DNA from: Ambrosia x helenae
Taxonomy: Eukaryota; Streptophyta; Magnoliopsida; Asterales; Asteraceae
Direction: 5' to 3'
Length of the DNA stretch: 64,000 bases
Assembly (NCBI GenBank): GCA_030844895.1
Contig: CM061224.1
Location: 6,190,799 to 6,254,798, forward strand
Position 1 is the stretch's first letter. Every line of letters starts with the position of its first letter. Positions 47,901 to 58,578 of the stretch are shown piece by piece. Under the pieces are notes generated by a model that saw nothing but the letters and a program-made list of their open reading frames with translations, was not told the DNA's origin and did no database searches. Position numbers and translations under genes: made by a program.

Positions 47901-50900
47901 AAGCGCACGGCCGCGCAAAGCTTCTGATCGTTTTTTGGTGATTTTTAAGCATGGGAATCATATCGCAACTGCATTTGATGATTCCCGAAGCCTAAGTAAT
48001 GACTTGCCGACTAAATAAACCTTTGTTTGACTGAAATTATGGTCCGGTTTATGTCGCCATGATCCGGTTCTTAGTTTTGAATGTTTATGGTGACTTTTAC
48101 CCCATTTGACCCATTAAGGCCTTAAATCAAACAAGGCACTTTTGACCACTTAAATTGCATACCGTTTGAGTTGTCAAGTCATTAGACACTTGATCAACAA
48201 AAGCGTTTGTCCGATTTGTTTCATTACGACTTAGATTCTTAGAATCAACCTTTATTAATCCTTGAAATCCCCAAAATGCCCCTCATGACCAAATCTTTCA
48301 ATTTAGCCATTCGTGGCGAAACTTCTTGTTTCAAATCCAATGTTTTTGACTCAATGACTTGTTTAAAAACCTCTAAGTCCTTCCGGACTTAGAGTTTCAT
48401 CCTTACTCAAGTTTTCACTTGTTTAGTCAATTCTAAGCGCATTAGCGCGCATTTGACACAGTTATGAAAATAACTTACTTGATTGGCACCCACACCTCAT
48501 GTGAGTACTTTTATCACCTATGTTGCTTCGCCCGAAGGCGTTTATTCGACTACGGACTTACCGGGTGGTGTTGACCCATTCTCATACCTTGTGCGTATCC
48601 TCCACGATTCTTAGCATCAAGCGTGCATGCGCAAATGCATCTACCTGCGTGCTTTCTAAATATACACATTAATTCCTCGAAACTCAAATGGTAATACCTT
48701 GCCATTTGATCCGTTTAACCTCATGAATCTTATTGCTTGAAATACAAGCATCAAGTATTGGACTCACATGGTGAGGATATCACCATTTGATCCGTTTAGA
48801 CACGTCGTTCATAATACTAAGTTATCCAAGTTTTTATATATGGTTCAAGTGTCACAAACTTGACCCATTTAACAACATTCTTAACAACTTCATTCAATTG
48901 ATTTAATTGGATTAAAACATCATTTCTCACATATCTTTATTAGTTGACCCATTTGATGGATTTCTCCATTTGGTCATAACTCATTATCTCGATTAAGGTC
49001 ATAAACCACATTTTGTATTGAGTGCACATAAGGCGACCCACTTAATAGATTCTACCCCTTAGGGTTTATCTTTATCTCGCACTCAAGATTTAAAACTAAT
49101 ATTTATAACAATTAAGCTATGTTATAGTACATTGGTGTAAGTAAAACTTACTTGTATTCATTCCCATTTACTTGCACTTTAGGCTCATATCCGCTTGACC
49201 CGTCTTGTTCTTTGATCCATTCCATTCAAGCTTGCACCTAGCTTGACAAGATCAACCTTCACTATACTCATAAGATTAGTTAAGTTAGTCATCATATCCA
49301 ATAACTAACACATCTCATGAGTTTATTCACACCATTATTTCGTTTTCCCAATTATCATTTGGCTAAACTTTTCATGTATGGTGTGATTCATATTTTAAAC
49401 ATGTGTTTCACGTTTTATATACGGGTATTCCATGATTACCCAAATCAAGTTATCACCTCAATTTGCAAACAAGACTATTGAGGCATTTCATCAAACACTT
49501 GGTGTGCATCCACCCAAAATACTTGATTTCAAGAATCTAACTTTAACCAAAATATACCCACGTATCTAATTATCAACATAACATGATATTTAGGCATTTC
49601 ATCTAATTTGATCATTATGTTAACTCCTAAGAGTCACCCAAAACTACTAATCATGTGGGGTTTCAACCTAGAAGTTAAACCCCAAATCTTACATATTCAC
49701 ATAATCATATGGTCAAAATCAAATGCACATGTAGAATGTGATTCATACCCGAATTATACCTAATTGAGGCTCCCTAAAGCTAGAGAAACCTCTAACAACT
49801 CATAAATTCACGTTTTGTCAAAACCCTAGATTTTGACCCAAATTAAAAACGAGTTTAACATCAAATTCAACACGAATTAAAGGTACCTTGATGTTCATTA
49901 GGCCTTAGATGATCCCTTTCTTGCTAATGCATTGAAAAACCCCTTGATTTGGCTTGGATTCAAGCACATTATTAAGTTATGGTTTGGGTTGGTGAAGGAG
50001 ATGTAATCTCCTGATGTTGAAGTCGACACACACACACTTGTGTGTGTGTTTATACTTATTTACCATTTACATATTTCTTGTTTGGCTAGATGGCAACTAT
50101 AGTCCCTCAAGTTATCCCACTGTCATTTTCTAGTGAAAGTAGCTAGTCAAGCTAGATTTTCTTGTAATACTTGCGTATTTATAATATTGATAACATTAAA
50201 TGGATTAGTTCCATATTAGAACATAACCCAAGTTCTTATTGTTCGAGTCTCGTTTTATTATTTTGCTAATCACGCCTAATAGCATAATTAAGCGTAACGG
50301 ATGATTTTGGGGTGTTACAACTTTCACTCAAGAAGAATACGAACACTCTCGTACCTTCTTCAACCCCTTGTTTTTTATACTAACAGTTAGAGGCTCGGCT
50401 CTTCCTATTGGTAGTCTCTTAATTCCTTGGTCTTGCTCTTAGACCCTCACGTATTTTGTAATCACACTCTCTTTATAAAATACAGTAGAACCACCTACTG
50501 GGTTAGCGCCTGTTCGGTAATCCAGTAACTCGTGTTTCTTCAGTTTGATGATTAAAAATCAATATAACTATTGGGATTGGAGTGTGTAGAAGAGAGAAAA
50601 AAAACAATATAACCGTTAGATAACGTCTATTAACAAAATTAATTATTTTCTATGTATAAACATATCATATTCAATCATTCTCTACTCACACACACTTTCG
50701 TTTTATAAAAATACTCTCACACCTATGATTTTAAAAGACGAAGGACGTGAATCTAAGTAAGTACTTTGGTGAGGAAACGCAATCATATATCAAAATCATT
50801 ACAACGATTGGTTTGAACTTTTCTAATAAATTAATCATTTTTTATCAATCCTTGTAGCTTAGTTTTAAGCTAGTATTTGAATCAGCTCTACATACTACAA

Positions 50901-52321
50901 TTTAATAAAAGCAATCATAAAATTTTATAACAATTCGTACTACTCTTTTTAGTCGTAAAAACATAAACGCATGTTGTACAAACCTAAATAATATAACACT
51001 TTTTCATCGGCGAATACATTAAACATTCTAAATAGACAACGTCATCTAAAATACACAAATTTCACAACCTACTGCCATTCTCGAGGTTAGAATCTTCACC
51101 TCCATTGTGGTGATAAGGAAATCAGCATGTTCATAAAGAGGAAATGTGAAAACCTCCGGGACGATTTTGGCTATTCACTCTAAATATTATTGTAATCAGA
51201 TCTACATGCTTGCTTGCAGATTGCAAAAGCTTTCTACAAAATTCCTTAATTCTTATGGGCGAGATTGGTGGTAATGATTACAATCATCCAATAATAGCGG
51301 GAAAACCCATTGATGAGATCAAATCGTATGTTCCACTAGTTATTAACATCATTGTCTCGGCCGTCTATGTAAGTATAAACATGTACGTACATATGATTTG
51401 AATTAAATTTAGCTAATCGATATGGAAATGCAGGAACTAATTGATCTTGGGGCACAAACGCTTGTTGTTCCTGGAAACTTACCGATTGGATGCTCAGCGG
51501 TCTATTTAACGATTTACTATGGTTCTGATGAAGTCGAACTAGACAATGCAACAGGTTGCTTGATAGAGCTAAACAAGTTTGCAGAGTACCACAACAACAT
51601 GCTCCAAATAGAACTAAATCAAATCCGAGACCTACATCCGAATGTTAACATCATTTATGCAGATTACTACAATGCTGCTATGGAATTTTATCGTTCACCA
51701 CAAGATTACGGTAATATTGTTTTTAAAGTTAATTGTCTTATATGTTAATGCTATAATCATCCATAGTTAGGGGGTGTTTGGGATTGATTATTCAAATCAG
51801 ATTATGCGTTTTGGAAAAGCAGGGGTGGAGCTGCTTATTGATTATTGCGTTTTGGTAGCCTAAAAAACTGATTATCTGCGTTTTCAAAATGCAATCCAAA
51901 CACTAAAAACTGATTATCTGCGTTTTGAAAACACAATAATCTAAAAATCAGATTCAAAACGCAATCCCAAACACCCTCTTAATTAGTTATGTGTAATACA
52001 TTAAGCTTTTCCTTTTTTACTATTTTTTGTGTTTCACAATTAAACATGTACACAGGATTTACAAACGGAGCACTAACAGCGTGTTGTGGATGTGGAGGAC
52101 CGTATAACTATAATTTTCTTATAGCATGTGGGGATCCATCATCAAGGACTGGTGATCACCCGGAAACATATGCTAACTGGGATGGATTGCACTTAACGGA
52201 AGCCGCATACCATGTGATTTACAAGAGTTTATTTCAAGGAACATACACTACACCACAATTTAATACTTTGTGCCCTATATCAAATGGACCAGCAAGAGAT
52301 GGATCATCAAGTTCGTTTTAA
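38947..52321 (+). CDS. GDSL-type (SGNH hydrolase) esterase/lipase, secreted
   Basis: Five exons: 38947-39196, 43183-43407, 51220-51368, 51434-51710 and 52056-52321, all with GT-AG borders. They total 1167 nt, 388 residues, usual for plant GDSL lipases, and this five-exon layout is common in the family. The ATG at 38947 opens a hydrophobic signal peptide (MASSFVSILIFLMLLFGYNM), so the product should enter the secretory pathway. All conserved blocks are intact: block I FGDSLADTGN with nucleophile Ser35; block II NFAMAGATA with Gly116; block III GEIGGNDYN with Asn177; and block V WDGLHLTEAAY with Asp343 and His346. VPGNLPIGCS and YADYYNAAM also fit. The enzyme should hydrolyse ester bonds of lipids, acetylated sugars or cutin-like substrates; the true substrate cannot be told. 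No stops or shifts are seen, so it is probably functional, despite introns of 3986, 7812, 65 and 345 bp packed with transposons. Confidence 0.9.
39936..41669. mobile_element. hAT-type element in GDSL intron 1
   Basis: Termini CAGTGGCGGA and, inverted, CAGTGGCGGAGCC are flanked by a perfect 8 bp duplication, TCTATATA (39928-39935 and 41670-41677), the hAT hallmark. No transposase frame is present. A third hAT-like end (GCTTCGCCACTG, to 40168) lies inside and may mark an older nested copy. Near the right end a 23 bp unit, GTGGGCACCGAGCTTTCATC plus ATG, is repeated three to four times (41505-41597). Confidence 0.8.
40653..41359. mobile_element. Nested hAT-type MITE rich in TTCGAAT
   Basis: TAGGGGTGTTCA at the left and its inverse at the right are flanked by a perfect 8 bp duplication, ATTATCAT (40645-40652 and 41360-41367). 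About 200 bp at each end is filled with overlapping ATTCGAATCGAAT words. It is inserted inside the hAT element at 39936. Confidence 0.85.
41678..43182 (+). other. Remainder of GDSL intron 1
   Basis: AT-rich intronic sequence. At 42300-42400 there is a GC-richer patch (GGTGAAGGTGGTGCACC...) that looks like a gene or repeat fragment but cannot be assigned. The 3' splice site is TTAATCATAG before 43183. Confidence 0.4.
43438..43575 (-). mobile_element. SINE-like insertion in GDSL intron 2
   Basis: On the minus strand there is a tRNA-like head: TTAGTCTAGCAGTA then GGGCGTTCGAATCTC. The plus strand has a T run at the far side (43439-43449), consistent with an inverted poly(A) tail. Confidence 0.4.
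43576..44439 (+). other. GDSL intron 2, no feature seen
   Basis: AT-rich intronic sequence without open frames. A short direct repeat, CTAATACTAGTCTATGTTCAAC, occurs twice near 43990-44040 (23 bp apart). Confidence 0.35.
44440..44942. mobile_element. Tourist-like MITE(s) with interleaved inverted repeats
   Basis: The outer ends GGGCCTGTTTGG and CCAAACAGCCCC are flanked by TTA on both sides, as expected of PIF/Harbinger MITEs. Four arms occur in the order L1, L2, R1, R2, where L1 pairs with R1 (GTAGCCTCTTAA) and L2 with R2 (GTTGATTAA). The body repeats CTGAATGGTTCAG/AATGATTCAG words. Confidence 0.6.
45085..45350. mobile_element. Possible MITE with GGGCCGG ends
   Basis: The left end CAGGGCCGGTTTG and the inverted right end (AGGGTCATGGCCGGATC on the minus strand) are imperfectly complementary. 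No target duplication was recognised. Confidence 0.3.
45843..46146. mobile_element. Tourist-like MITE, G/C-rich ends
   Basis: Inverted ends GACTATAAGGAGTGGGGGCG and GACTATGCGGAGTGGGGGCG continue for about 30 bp. TTA lies on both sides (45840-45842 and 46147-46149). The length is 304 bp with no coding potential. Confidence 0.8.
46430..47277. repeat. Repeat block with GC-rich tandem array, possibly an old LTR
   Basis: At about 46485-46710 a unit close to CCCGTTCTACGTCAGCGGAA plus CGTCTGGCGTCCA, roughly 37-48 bp, is repeated about six times with many CpGs. Downstream CTATAAGAGG (47217) resembles a TATA box. The block continues on the far side of the solo LTR (50325-50560). It may be one degenerate LTR, but its termini were not found. 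Confidence 0.4.
47283..50319. mobile_element. Solo LTR (3.0 kb) in GDSL intron 2
   Basis: Starts TGTAAGACCCTAACCCG, ends TTTTGGGGTGTTACA, and is flanked by the 5 bp duplication ACTTT (47278-47282 and 50320-50324). No internal region or second LTR is nearby, so it is the product of LTR-LTR recombination of a Gypsy-sized element. Confidence 0.8.
50325..51219 (+). other. End of GDSL intron 2
   Basis: The first 240 bp continue the repeat block interrupted by the solo LTR. The rest is AT-rich intron ending TTGCTTGCAG before exon 3. No gene is seen. Confidence 0.4.
51770..51978. mobile_element. Tourist-like MITE in GDSL intron 4
   Basis: Ends GGGGGTGTTTGGGATTG and, inverted, GAGGGTGTTTGGGATTG are flanked by TTA (51767-51769 and 51979-51981). 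The length is 209 bp. Internal repeats of CTGATTATCTGCGTTTT occur. It makes up most of the 345 bp intron. Confidence 0.82.
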
Positions 52322-52575
52322 AGCTTCTAGCACAAGTAAACGAAGTTTGAAAAGGAGATATTTTAGTAAGGACTTATGATTCATTCGTTTGTCCACATGA
52401 TTTGTGTTGTTTGATTTATATATATGCATAAGCATATATAGTCAATACATTGGTGAACATGCATATGTATTACTTTATTTCATTGTATATATGATATAAA
52501 ACAATATTTATCTATGTAGTACATCAAAAAGTTGCATTGGGGTGTATATTCTTTGGATATCTTGGTAGGTCTCGC
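52322..52575 (+). other. Downstream region of the GDSL gene
   Basis: AT-rich, presumably the 3' UTR and terminator, ending at an LTR. No unambiguous polyadenylation signal is chosen. Confidence 0.35.
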
Positions 52576-54145
52576 TGTAACACCCCAACCGATGACGGAA
52601 ACATTGAGGTGTCACGTAGTGACGATTGTTCAATAGCTCATGGTTCTAAAGTGTAAATATTGATATATTGATTATATGTTTTATTACATTGAAATGAGAT
52701 ACAAAGATAAAATGATTCAAACTAACAATCTAAACTGAAATACAATGAATCCAAAATCTAAGTATAATTTCCAAAAGCTAAAAAGGCGTCTAAAAAATAA
52801 CCTGAAACATGTACCAAAATAGTATAGGTCAATACAAAAATGTATTGGTGAGCATACCCTATTTTGAATACATATAGTAGAAAAACGTTTCGCAATTCAT
52901 GTGTTGTATAGCGTTTGCAATTATGTATTTAAGTAGTATCAGGGCCAAAATCAACCCTATGAAAGTGAAATGAAATTTATATATAGTATGCGCTATTGAC
53001 AATAGTAATGAAACACATAGCAATGACCAAGGTCTCTCAACATAGTCACAATATGCCATAGTACTATTCATTGAAATGATAGGCCGCAACGGTTAATGAT
53101 TTTGACAAGTCATAGATACACAAAGTAACACAAAGCAAACACACATGAGAATTTCACTTAGTAAAAAGAAATAGTAACTTGACATAAGGTACATGAGTAG
53201 CCCCAAACAGTAAAATGAAAAGGGGGAAGATATGCTCACAGTTTGCGAAAATGATCAAAATCCAACTTAAGCGGTCATGAGCTAAGTAATGGGAATTCCG
53301 AGGAATTCAACCTATAATGTATAAGAATACTAATAAGGAAATGTCTACAAAGTCTAAGGTATTTAGGGTTCTAAGGCATTAGGGTTCACTAAGTTGATTT
53401 GAAGAATTAGAGTTTTTGCGAGAAATCAAATTAATACAAAATTTGTATATAAAAAACAATGTGACAAGGTTTATAAATATGATTAGGTAATATACTTATT
53501 ACTAATTGAATATCTAGTTAAGAGGTAGTTCCAAATCATTGGGACAAAGTAATTAAATTAATTGTTTTAAAACTATAAGTGTAAATAATTACAATAATTA
53601 GAAATAATTGAGCAAATAAATACAAGTTACACAATTGAACTAAATGTTGATGATTATAACTTACAAACATAAAAATATTTTTTGTTTTATAAAACATTAA
53701 ATTTATAAAACAAATTTCATGAATTATGAATTAATAAATGATTTATGTATTTAAATAAGCATAAATATAACTAAAATACAAATAGGGTTAAAAATGATAT
53801 TTTGTGAAAAATTAATAAATTCTGATGAATAATGATCAAAATAAATTTTCCATATTTTTTCTCGATTTAATTGCATTTAAAACAGATTTAATGATTTTAA
53901 ATTATATTTAAATGGTTAAAAATAGGAAAACCGATAAAAATGATTGTTTTCTGAACAAATAATTTTTATTTCAGACTAGAATGCTTAGAAATAATTATCC
54001 TAAAATTTTGAGATTAAAATCATTAAAATGAATTTTTAATCAATTAATTATGATTAAAAATATTTAAATCAGTAAAAATACGAAAATAACTTATTTTCCA
54101 GAAAATAAAACTATGATAATTTTTTTAGGGTGTCAAGATGTTACA
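52576..54145. repeat. LTR, probably solo, same family as 61986-63305
   Basis: Starts TGTAACACCCCAACCGATG and ends AAGATGTTACA. The start, CACCCCAACCGATG then GCGGAAAC or ACGGAAAC, and the AATAGCTCATGG/CAGTAGCTCATGG block are shared with 61986. Flanks are CTCGC and CCTAA, so no target duplication is left; inter-element recombination or a deletion may explain this. Confidence 0.65.
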
Positions 54146-54267
54146 CCTAAATTTTCATAATTTTTGGAGCAAAAATGAATTTTCTATGAATATTATAAGT
54201 TTTTATATATAATATACCTATGTTTAAAAAACATATATTATATTTGAATTCAAACAAAGAAAAAAAA

Positions 54268-54346
54268 AGCATGGGTTGTGGGGATCGAACCCAACTACCT
54301 TTGGACATAGCAAACATGCCTATCCACCACACCAAAAGCTTTTGTT
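54268..54346 (-). repeat. tRNA-like sequence (SINE head or tRNA relic)
   Basis: On the minus strand TGGTGTGGTGGATAGGCATG resembles an A box and TTGGGTTCGATCCCCAC a very good B box. The acceptor stem arms do not pair, so it is not called a functional tRNA gene. Confidence 0.45.
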
Positions 54347-54411
54347 TTATTTCATTTAGATATTAAATAAATTTAAATAATATACTAAATTTCATCTTCT
54401 TCTCCGAATAC

Positions 54412-54441
54412 AAACCTAAACCTAAACCCTAACCCTAACCC
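54412..54441 (+). promoter_or_regulatory. Telobox cluster (AAACCTAAACCCTAACCC)
   Basis: Four to five units related to plant telomeric CCCTAAA. Such teloboxes occur in promoters of growth-related genes and as interstitial telomere-like sites. A short ORF starts about 55 bp downstream. Confidence 0.5.
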
Positions 54442-54497
54442 AAATTTAATTAAACCGATTGATACTGATACGAAAAAAAAATATATGCCTTTTTATC

Positions 54498-54698
54498 ATG
54501 GACGACTACAAATCAAAACGGCATAAAAGAATTGGACTTACAAGATCGTTAAAGGGGTTAAACAAGCAAGAAAAAAAATCGATCATAATGCACCGATTAA
54601 AACACTCCTGGACGCGTTTAATATGTTTAGAATGTGGTTTTGTATTGTCCAATTGTGCAGAAACCGAATTGAACAACTTGTTTATATATGAGGGTTAA
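54498..54698 (+). CDS. Short hypothetical ORF, 66 codons
   Basis: Starts MDDYKSKRHKRIGLT, very basic in the first half, with a CLEC and later Cys in the second. It is not a family I recognise. It follows the telobox cluster by about 55 bp, the only reason to list it. It could equally be chance or the broken first exon of something larger; no splice continuation was found. Confidence 0.15.
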   Translation: MDDYKSKRHKRIGLTRSLKGLNKQEKKSIIMHRLKHSWTRLICLECGFVLSNCAETELNNLFIYEG

Positions 54699-54725
54699 AA
54701 AAACGAGTTTTGACTCGTTTTAAAG

Positions 54726-54974
54726 CTCCGAGCGTTTCATCAATAAAACCTGGATTTGATGCTCATTAAAACCACGGTTATAGACCAATTGATCATAGGA
54801 ATAAGAGTGATTCAAGTGGAGAAACGTATTGGTAATAAGTAGAACGATTGATAAGGATTTAAAAGCATGATTTTCACTCGCCGAAGATCGGCCGGAACTT
54901 ATATTCCGGTGACCGGAATTGCGATCAGAAACAGGAGAAGCGGGAGAGGGATTGAGTTGTTTTGAATCTTTCAT
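54726..54974 (-). CDS. Short hypothetical ORF with one hydrophobic segment
   Basis: On the minus strand, MKDSKQLNPSPASPVSDRNS begins a Ser/Pro-rich hydrophilic stretch of about 45 residues. A hydrophobic segment follows (SLSIVLLITNTFLHL), then a short hydrophilic tail ending MKRSEL. The layout of a soluble N-terminus followed by a single membrane segment is gene-like and resembles the first exon of a type II membrane protein. No continuation or homologue can be shown, and the neighbouring plus-strand ORF is equally weak. Confidence 0.2.
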
Positions 54975-55019
54975 GATTTGGCAAAAGCAGTCCCTCAAAG
55001 TTAACTAAGTTTGTTTTTA

Positions 55020-55530
55020 TTAAGAACTTGGTTAGTTTTCCTTTATAAAACTTAACAATAGTAACTAAGTTTAACTTAAAACTTTTATAGTCTTTGAACA
55101 AATCTTTTTTTTTTGTAACTTACAAATATTTATAACACCTAATTTTACGATTAAAACACGACACATACGAATACCAAATGTATATACGCAAGACTTTAAA
55201 ACGAAAATAAAACTAAGACTTGATGAGGACCAAAACTGAAACTTCAAAATAGGCGAAGGGATAAAAATGACAACTCGCTAAAAGATGAGGGTGACGGTTA
55301 TCACACTCGCCCCGATGGCTCGTCTAGTATAAACGTTTTACTAAATATACTGCATTAGGTGCAATTTATTGTAGCGGGTATGATATAAGTAGTGTATATC
55401 TTTGATGGATATCATTCCTGAGTTTGGTGAAAGGTTTAGAGGATTCAATAACTCACAATTTTCTTTTAACACCAAAGCGTTCACACTGTCTACCTCTTGG
55501 GTAGCTTCTTTCACGAATTTTTGTTAATAA
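55020..55530. other. Intergenic, nothing recognised
   Basis: AT-rich with no frames or clear repeat ends. Confidence 0.35.
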
Positions 55531-55808
55531 AAAAAGCTATAGTGTAATATTATTGTGCATAGGGTGTGTGTCAGATGAGAGTTTTTGAAAATGGGGAATC
55601 CGTAAGTTCAACTTGCGGATTATGCTGATGTGGACTGCTGCTCGTTCTGCTCGTTGACGACTAGGATGGATAGTTGATTACTAGGAAGGAAGGAACGAAG
55701 GAAATGAGTGATTAGGAGAGAAAAAGGAATCCGCAAGCTGAACTTGTGGAATACCCTCAATCTGACTGACATATAGAGACGGCGATTCAGTTGAATTGAA
55801 GGAAACTA

Positions 55809-58578
55809 TGTGACACCCGGCAAACTCCGGTTAATAACTTTCGTTAAACTAGTAAGTCTACCTTAGCGAGCTATGCACATTACGTACTTAACTGGGTCAG
55901 TCGAGTCGTTACGATGATTCGGGAATCATCGGGAGTCGTTACAATGGTCCGAGGGATCATTAGGTGTCAGTCCATAACCATGTGTACAAGGATCGGTGAT
56001 TCATGGAATCGCCGGGTTTAACGCACACACGCAAGTCTCGAGTCCGGGAAATGGTGAACGGACGTAAACGTGTTAGTTATCGTGCATTATATGTTTGTAA
56101 TCATTATATGACTTGCCGGTATGTGAATACGTGTTTATATGTGTTAAAATAGTGATTTCGCGTAATTGCATGACATTATAGGTGATTACGCGTAATCACC
56201 AATAGTATAGGCAATTAGGATTGTAATCACCAATAGTATAGGCAATTAGGATTGTAATCACCAATAGTATAGGCAATTAGGATTGTAATCGCCAATAGTA
56301 TAGGCGATTAGAATCCTAATCGCCAATAGTATAGGCGATTAGAATCCTAATCGCCAATAGTATAGGAGATTAGAATCCTAATCGCCAATAGCTGCTGTGT
56401 ACTCGCCTGATCTGCTATGCACGAGTCAAAACACCTATAAATACAACCCTTGACTCTCCAAACACCATTTGTGCAACCCTAACAGATCCTAAGCCTCCCA
56501 CACACCTCAAAACACTTCTGGAACTCGTTTCGCTTCAAAACTCACCATTTCCAAGCTTACACACCTTTCTTTGATAAAATCCAAGGTGTGTTCTTCATCC
56601 CAAACCTTTGTAATGTTATTGTTTTGGTTCCCAAAGGTCCAGACCTTGTTTTTACTAAGTTTGTGTCTTTAAAAACCTTTGAAATGAGTTTCTAAAACAA
56701 ATCTACACCATAATACTTGCTATATGTGAAGTATTGATGCATATGATGATTTTTGGTGGTTTTAACATGAATGTTTCTATGAAATTGATGTACTTCTTAT
56801 GTTTAGGAGTTATTAGGATGATTATCTAAGAGTTTGAGCTATTGTTATAGTGTTTTGATGAAAGTATGCATTTTGACCCACTTGGATGATTCTTGAAGAA
56901 TTAGGATGTTATGATATGATTCATTGCTTGTTTGTTGTTAGGAATCACACTAGAATGATATTATAACATAGAGATGATGAATTGCAAGTTGTAGGAGGTG
57001 TAATCTGGTCCTTACCATTTAAGGAAAGATTTCATAGTTAATGAAACCTAGTACTTTGCCATTTTTGGAAATAATCGCACCAAGGCCGTTAGAGCAGAGA
57101 TAAATTGGGGGTTTTTGCTTGGAATGGGTTGGTAAATGGTTTAGGTTTGATATTGGGTGTTTTTACATGTTTCGGATCTGATTTGGAGGGCTTAACGCGC
57201 GAAATTGCGCGACAGCTGAACAGGGGCGAATAGAGCTCTAATCGCCTGATACATCAGGCGATTAGCCTCCTACTCGCCAGTTGACCATCCCCTACTCACT
57301 AGTTGACTTTTCCTAATTGCATGTTAGTTTCCTAATCGCGTGTACTGCTGTCGTAAGCGTATTTTAACATCCCGGAACATGATTTGACACCTAGGAACAT
57401 GATAGGAACCCCGGGATACACCCGATGACTTAATAACACGTGTTCGGACTCGTTTATGCGTTAATTGAGCGTTATGCTAGACTTAGTGAATTTTTGCGCA
57501 TGCTAAGTGTTTAATTGCATATGTTGCACGATATCTTGTATTCGGCTAACACGTGAGATGTCGGGTCACCAATGGGATGTCGAGTCTTGTCTGGTACGGT
57601 CGGTTTAACAGTCAAAGGTGTTTTCAAACGTTTATGGTTATGGTCTGGACATTCGGGGACTAGTTAACCTGCGGGTTATTAGTCAGGATATTTATACACA
57701 TCTTATGATAGGTCGCCGCTATTTGGGGCTATCATAGCATACTGATTTTACTGTTATCAAGTAACGCAATCTAAGGTGAGTTCACGGCCCCACACTTTAC
57801 TAGTTTTGTTTTCGGGGTGAGAAACATGCTTATACATTTTGATCACACATTTACATGTTGTACATTATAAACACACGTTTTCATGTTATACTATGGCTCA
57901 CACTTTATTACTATACGGTTCATCTAAGTCCCTTAGAAACCACTAATACGGGGATGTAGCGGGGAAATGTGGATAGCGCTATTGGGCCTGACAAACCCCA
58001 CTTGACGGTTGGATGCCGGGCGGGTGCATATTGTCTCAATCACACTAGGCTTACCGAAGATGAGGTAGTCTGTAAACAAGGGTATCACACAGTCAGCAAT
58101 GGTTTCGCCTGTATGAGTAACACACTTGACGCCTAGCTAGCGTACGAACAAGCATAGTATGAACAGTAACAATAACATTAATGGTAACGGTAACAGTTTT
58201 TAAAGGATTAATGAAACGCTTATTGAAAAAGAAAAACCTGTGAACTCACCAGCATTATATGTTGACATTTTTGGCATGTTTTCTCAGGTCGCTAAGGTAG
58301 CGGTTAATGGACTAGGCGCACGAAGTCTTGCACGGCATCTAGAAGTCTTGTTGCATATTAAACAATGTTTTGTAAACTGTAATATGTCTTTTGGTTATAA
58401 ACAAGAAATGCTTCCGCTGCTGGTTTATGCCTCAAAGCATAATGTTTTGGTTGTTGCATGGAATGTCTTACGTATTTTCTTACATTTAGTTGTCGTTTAT
58501 TGTGACCGTTGACTTGGATCCTGGTGTGTCACGCGCCTCGCGGTAAAACCACGCATATGGAAATTTGAGTGTGTGACA
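55809..58578. mobile_element. Solo LTR (2.8 kb) inside the long-TIR element
   Basis: TGTGACACCCGGCAAAC...GTGTGTGACA termini with the 5 bp duplication AACTA (55804-55808 and 58579-58583). The 90-codon frame at 58240-58512 lies within it and is not treated as a gene. Confidence 0.8.
56193..56390 (+). repeat. 31 bp tandem repeat, six copies plus a part
   Basis: The unit reads TAATCACCAATAGTATAGG then CAATTAGGATTG in copies 1-3. It changes to TAATCGCCAATAGTATAGG then CGATTAGAATCC in copies 4-6. Within the solo LTR. Confidence 0.88.

Noticed and set aside
54268..54346. Functional tRNA gene on the minus strand
   Set aside because: The B box is very good, but the acceptor arms do not pair; kept only as a tRNA-like repeat.
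56193..56390. CRISPR-like array
   Set aside because: Head-to-tail tandem copies without unique spacers, inside a plant LTR.
58240..58512. 90-codon plus-strand ORF with hydrophobic tail
   Set aside because: Wholly inside a solo LTR and without a known domain.
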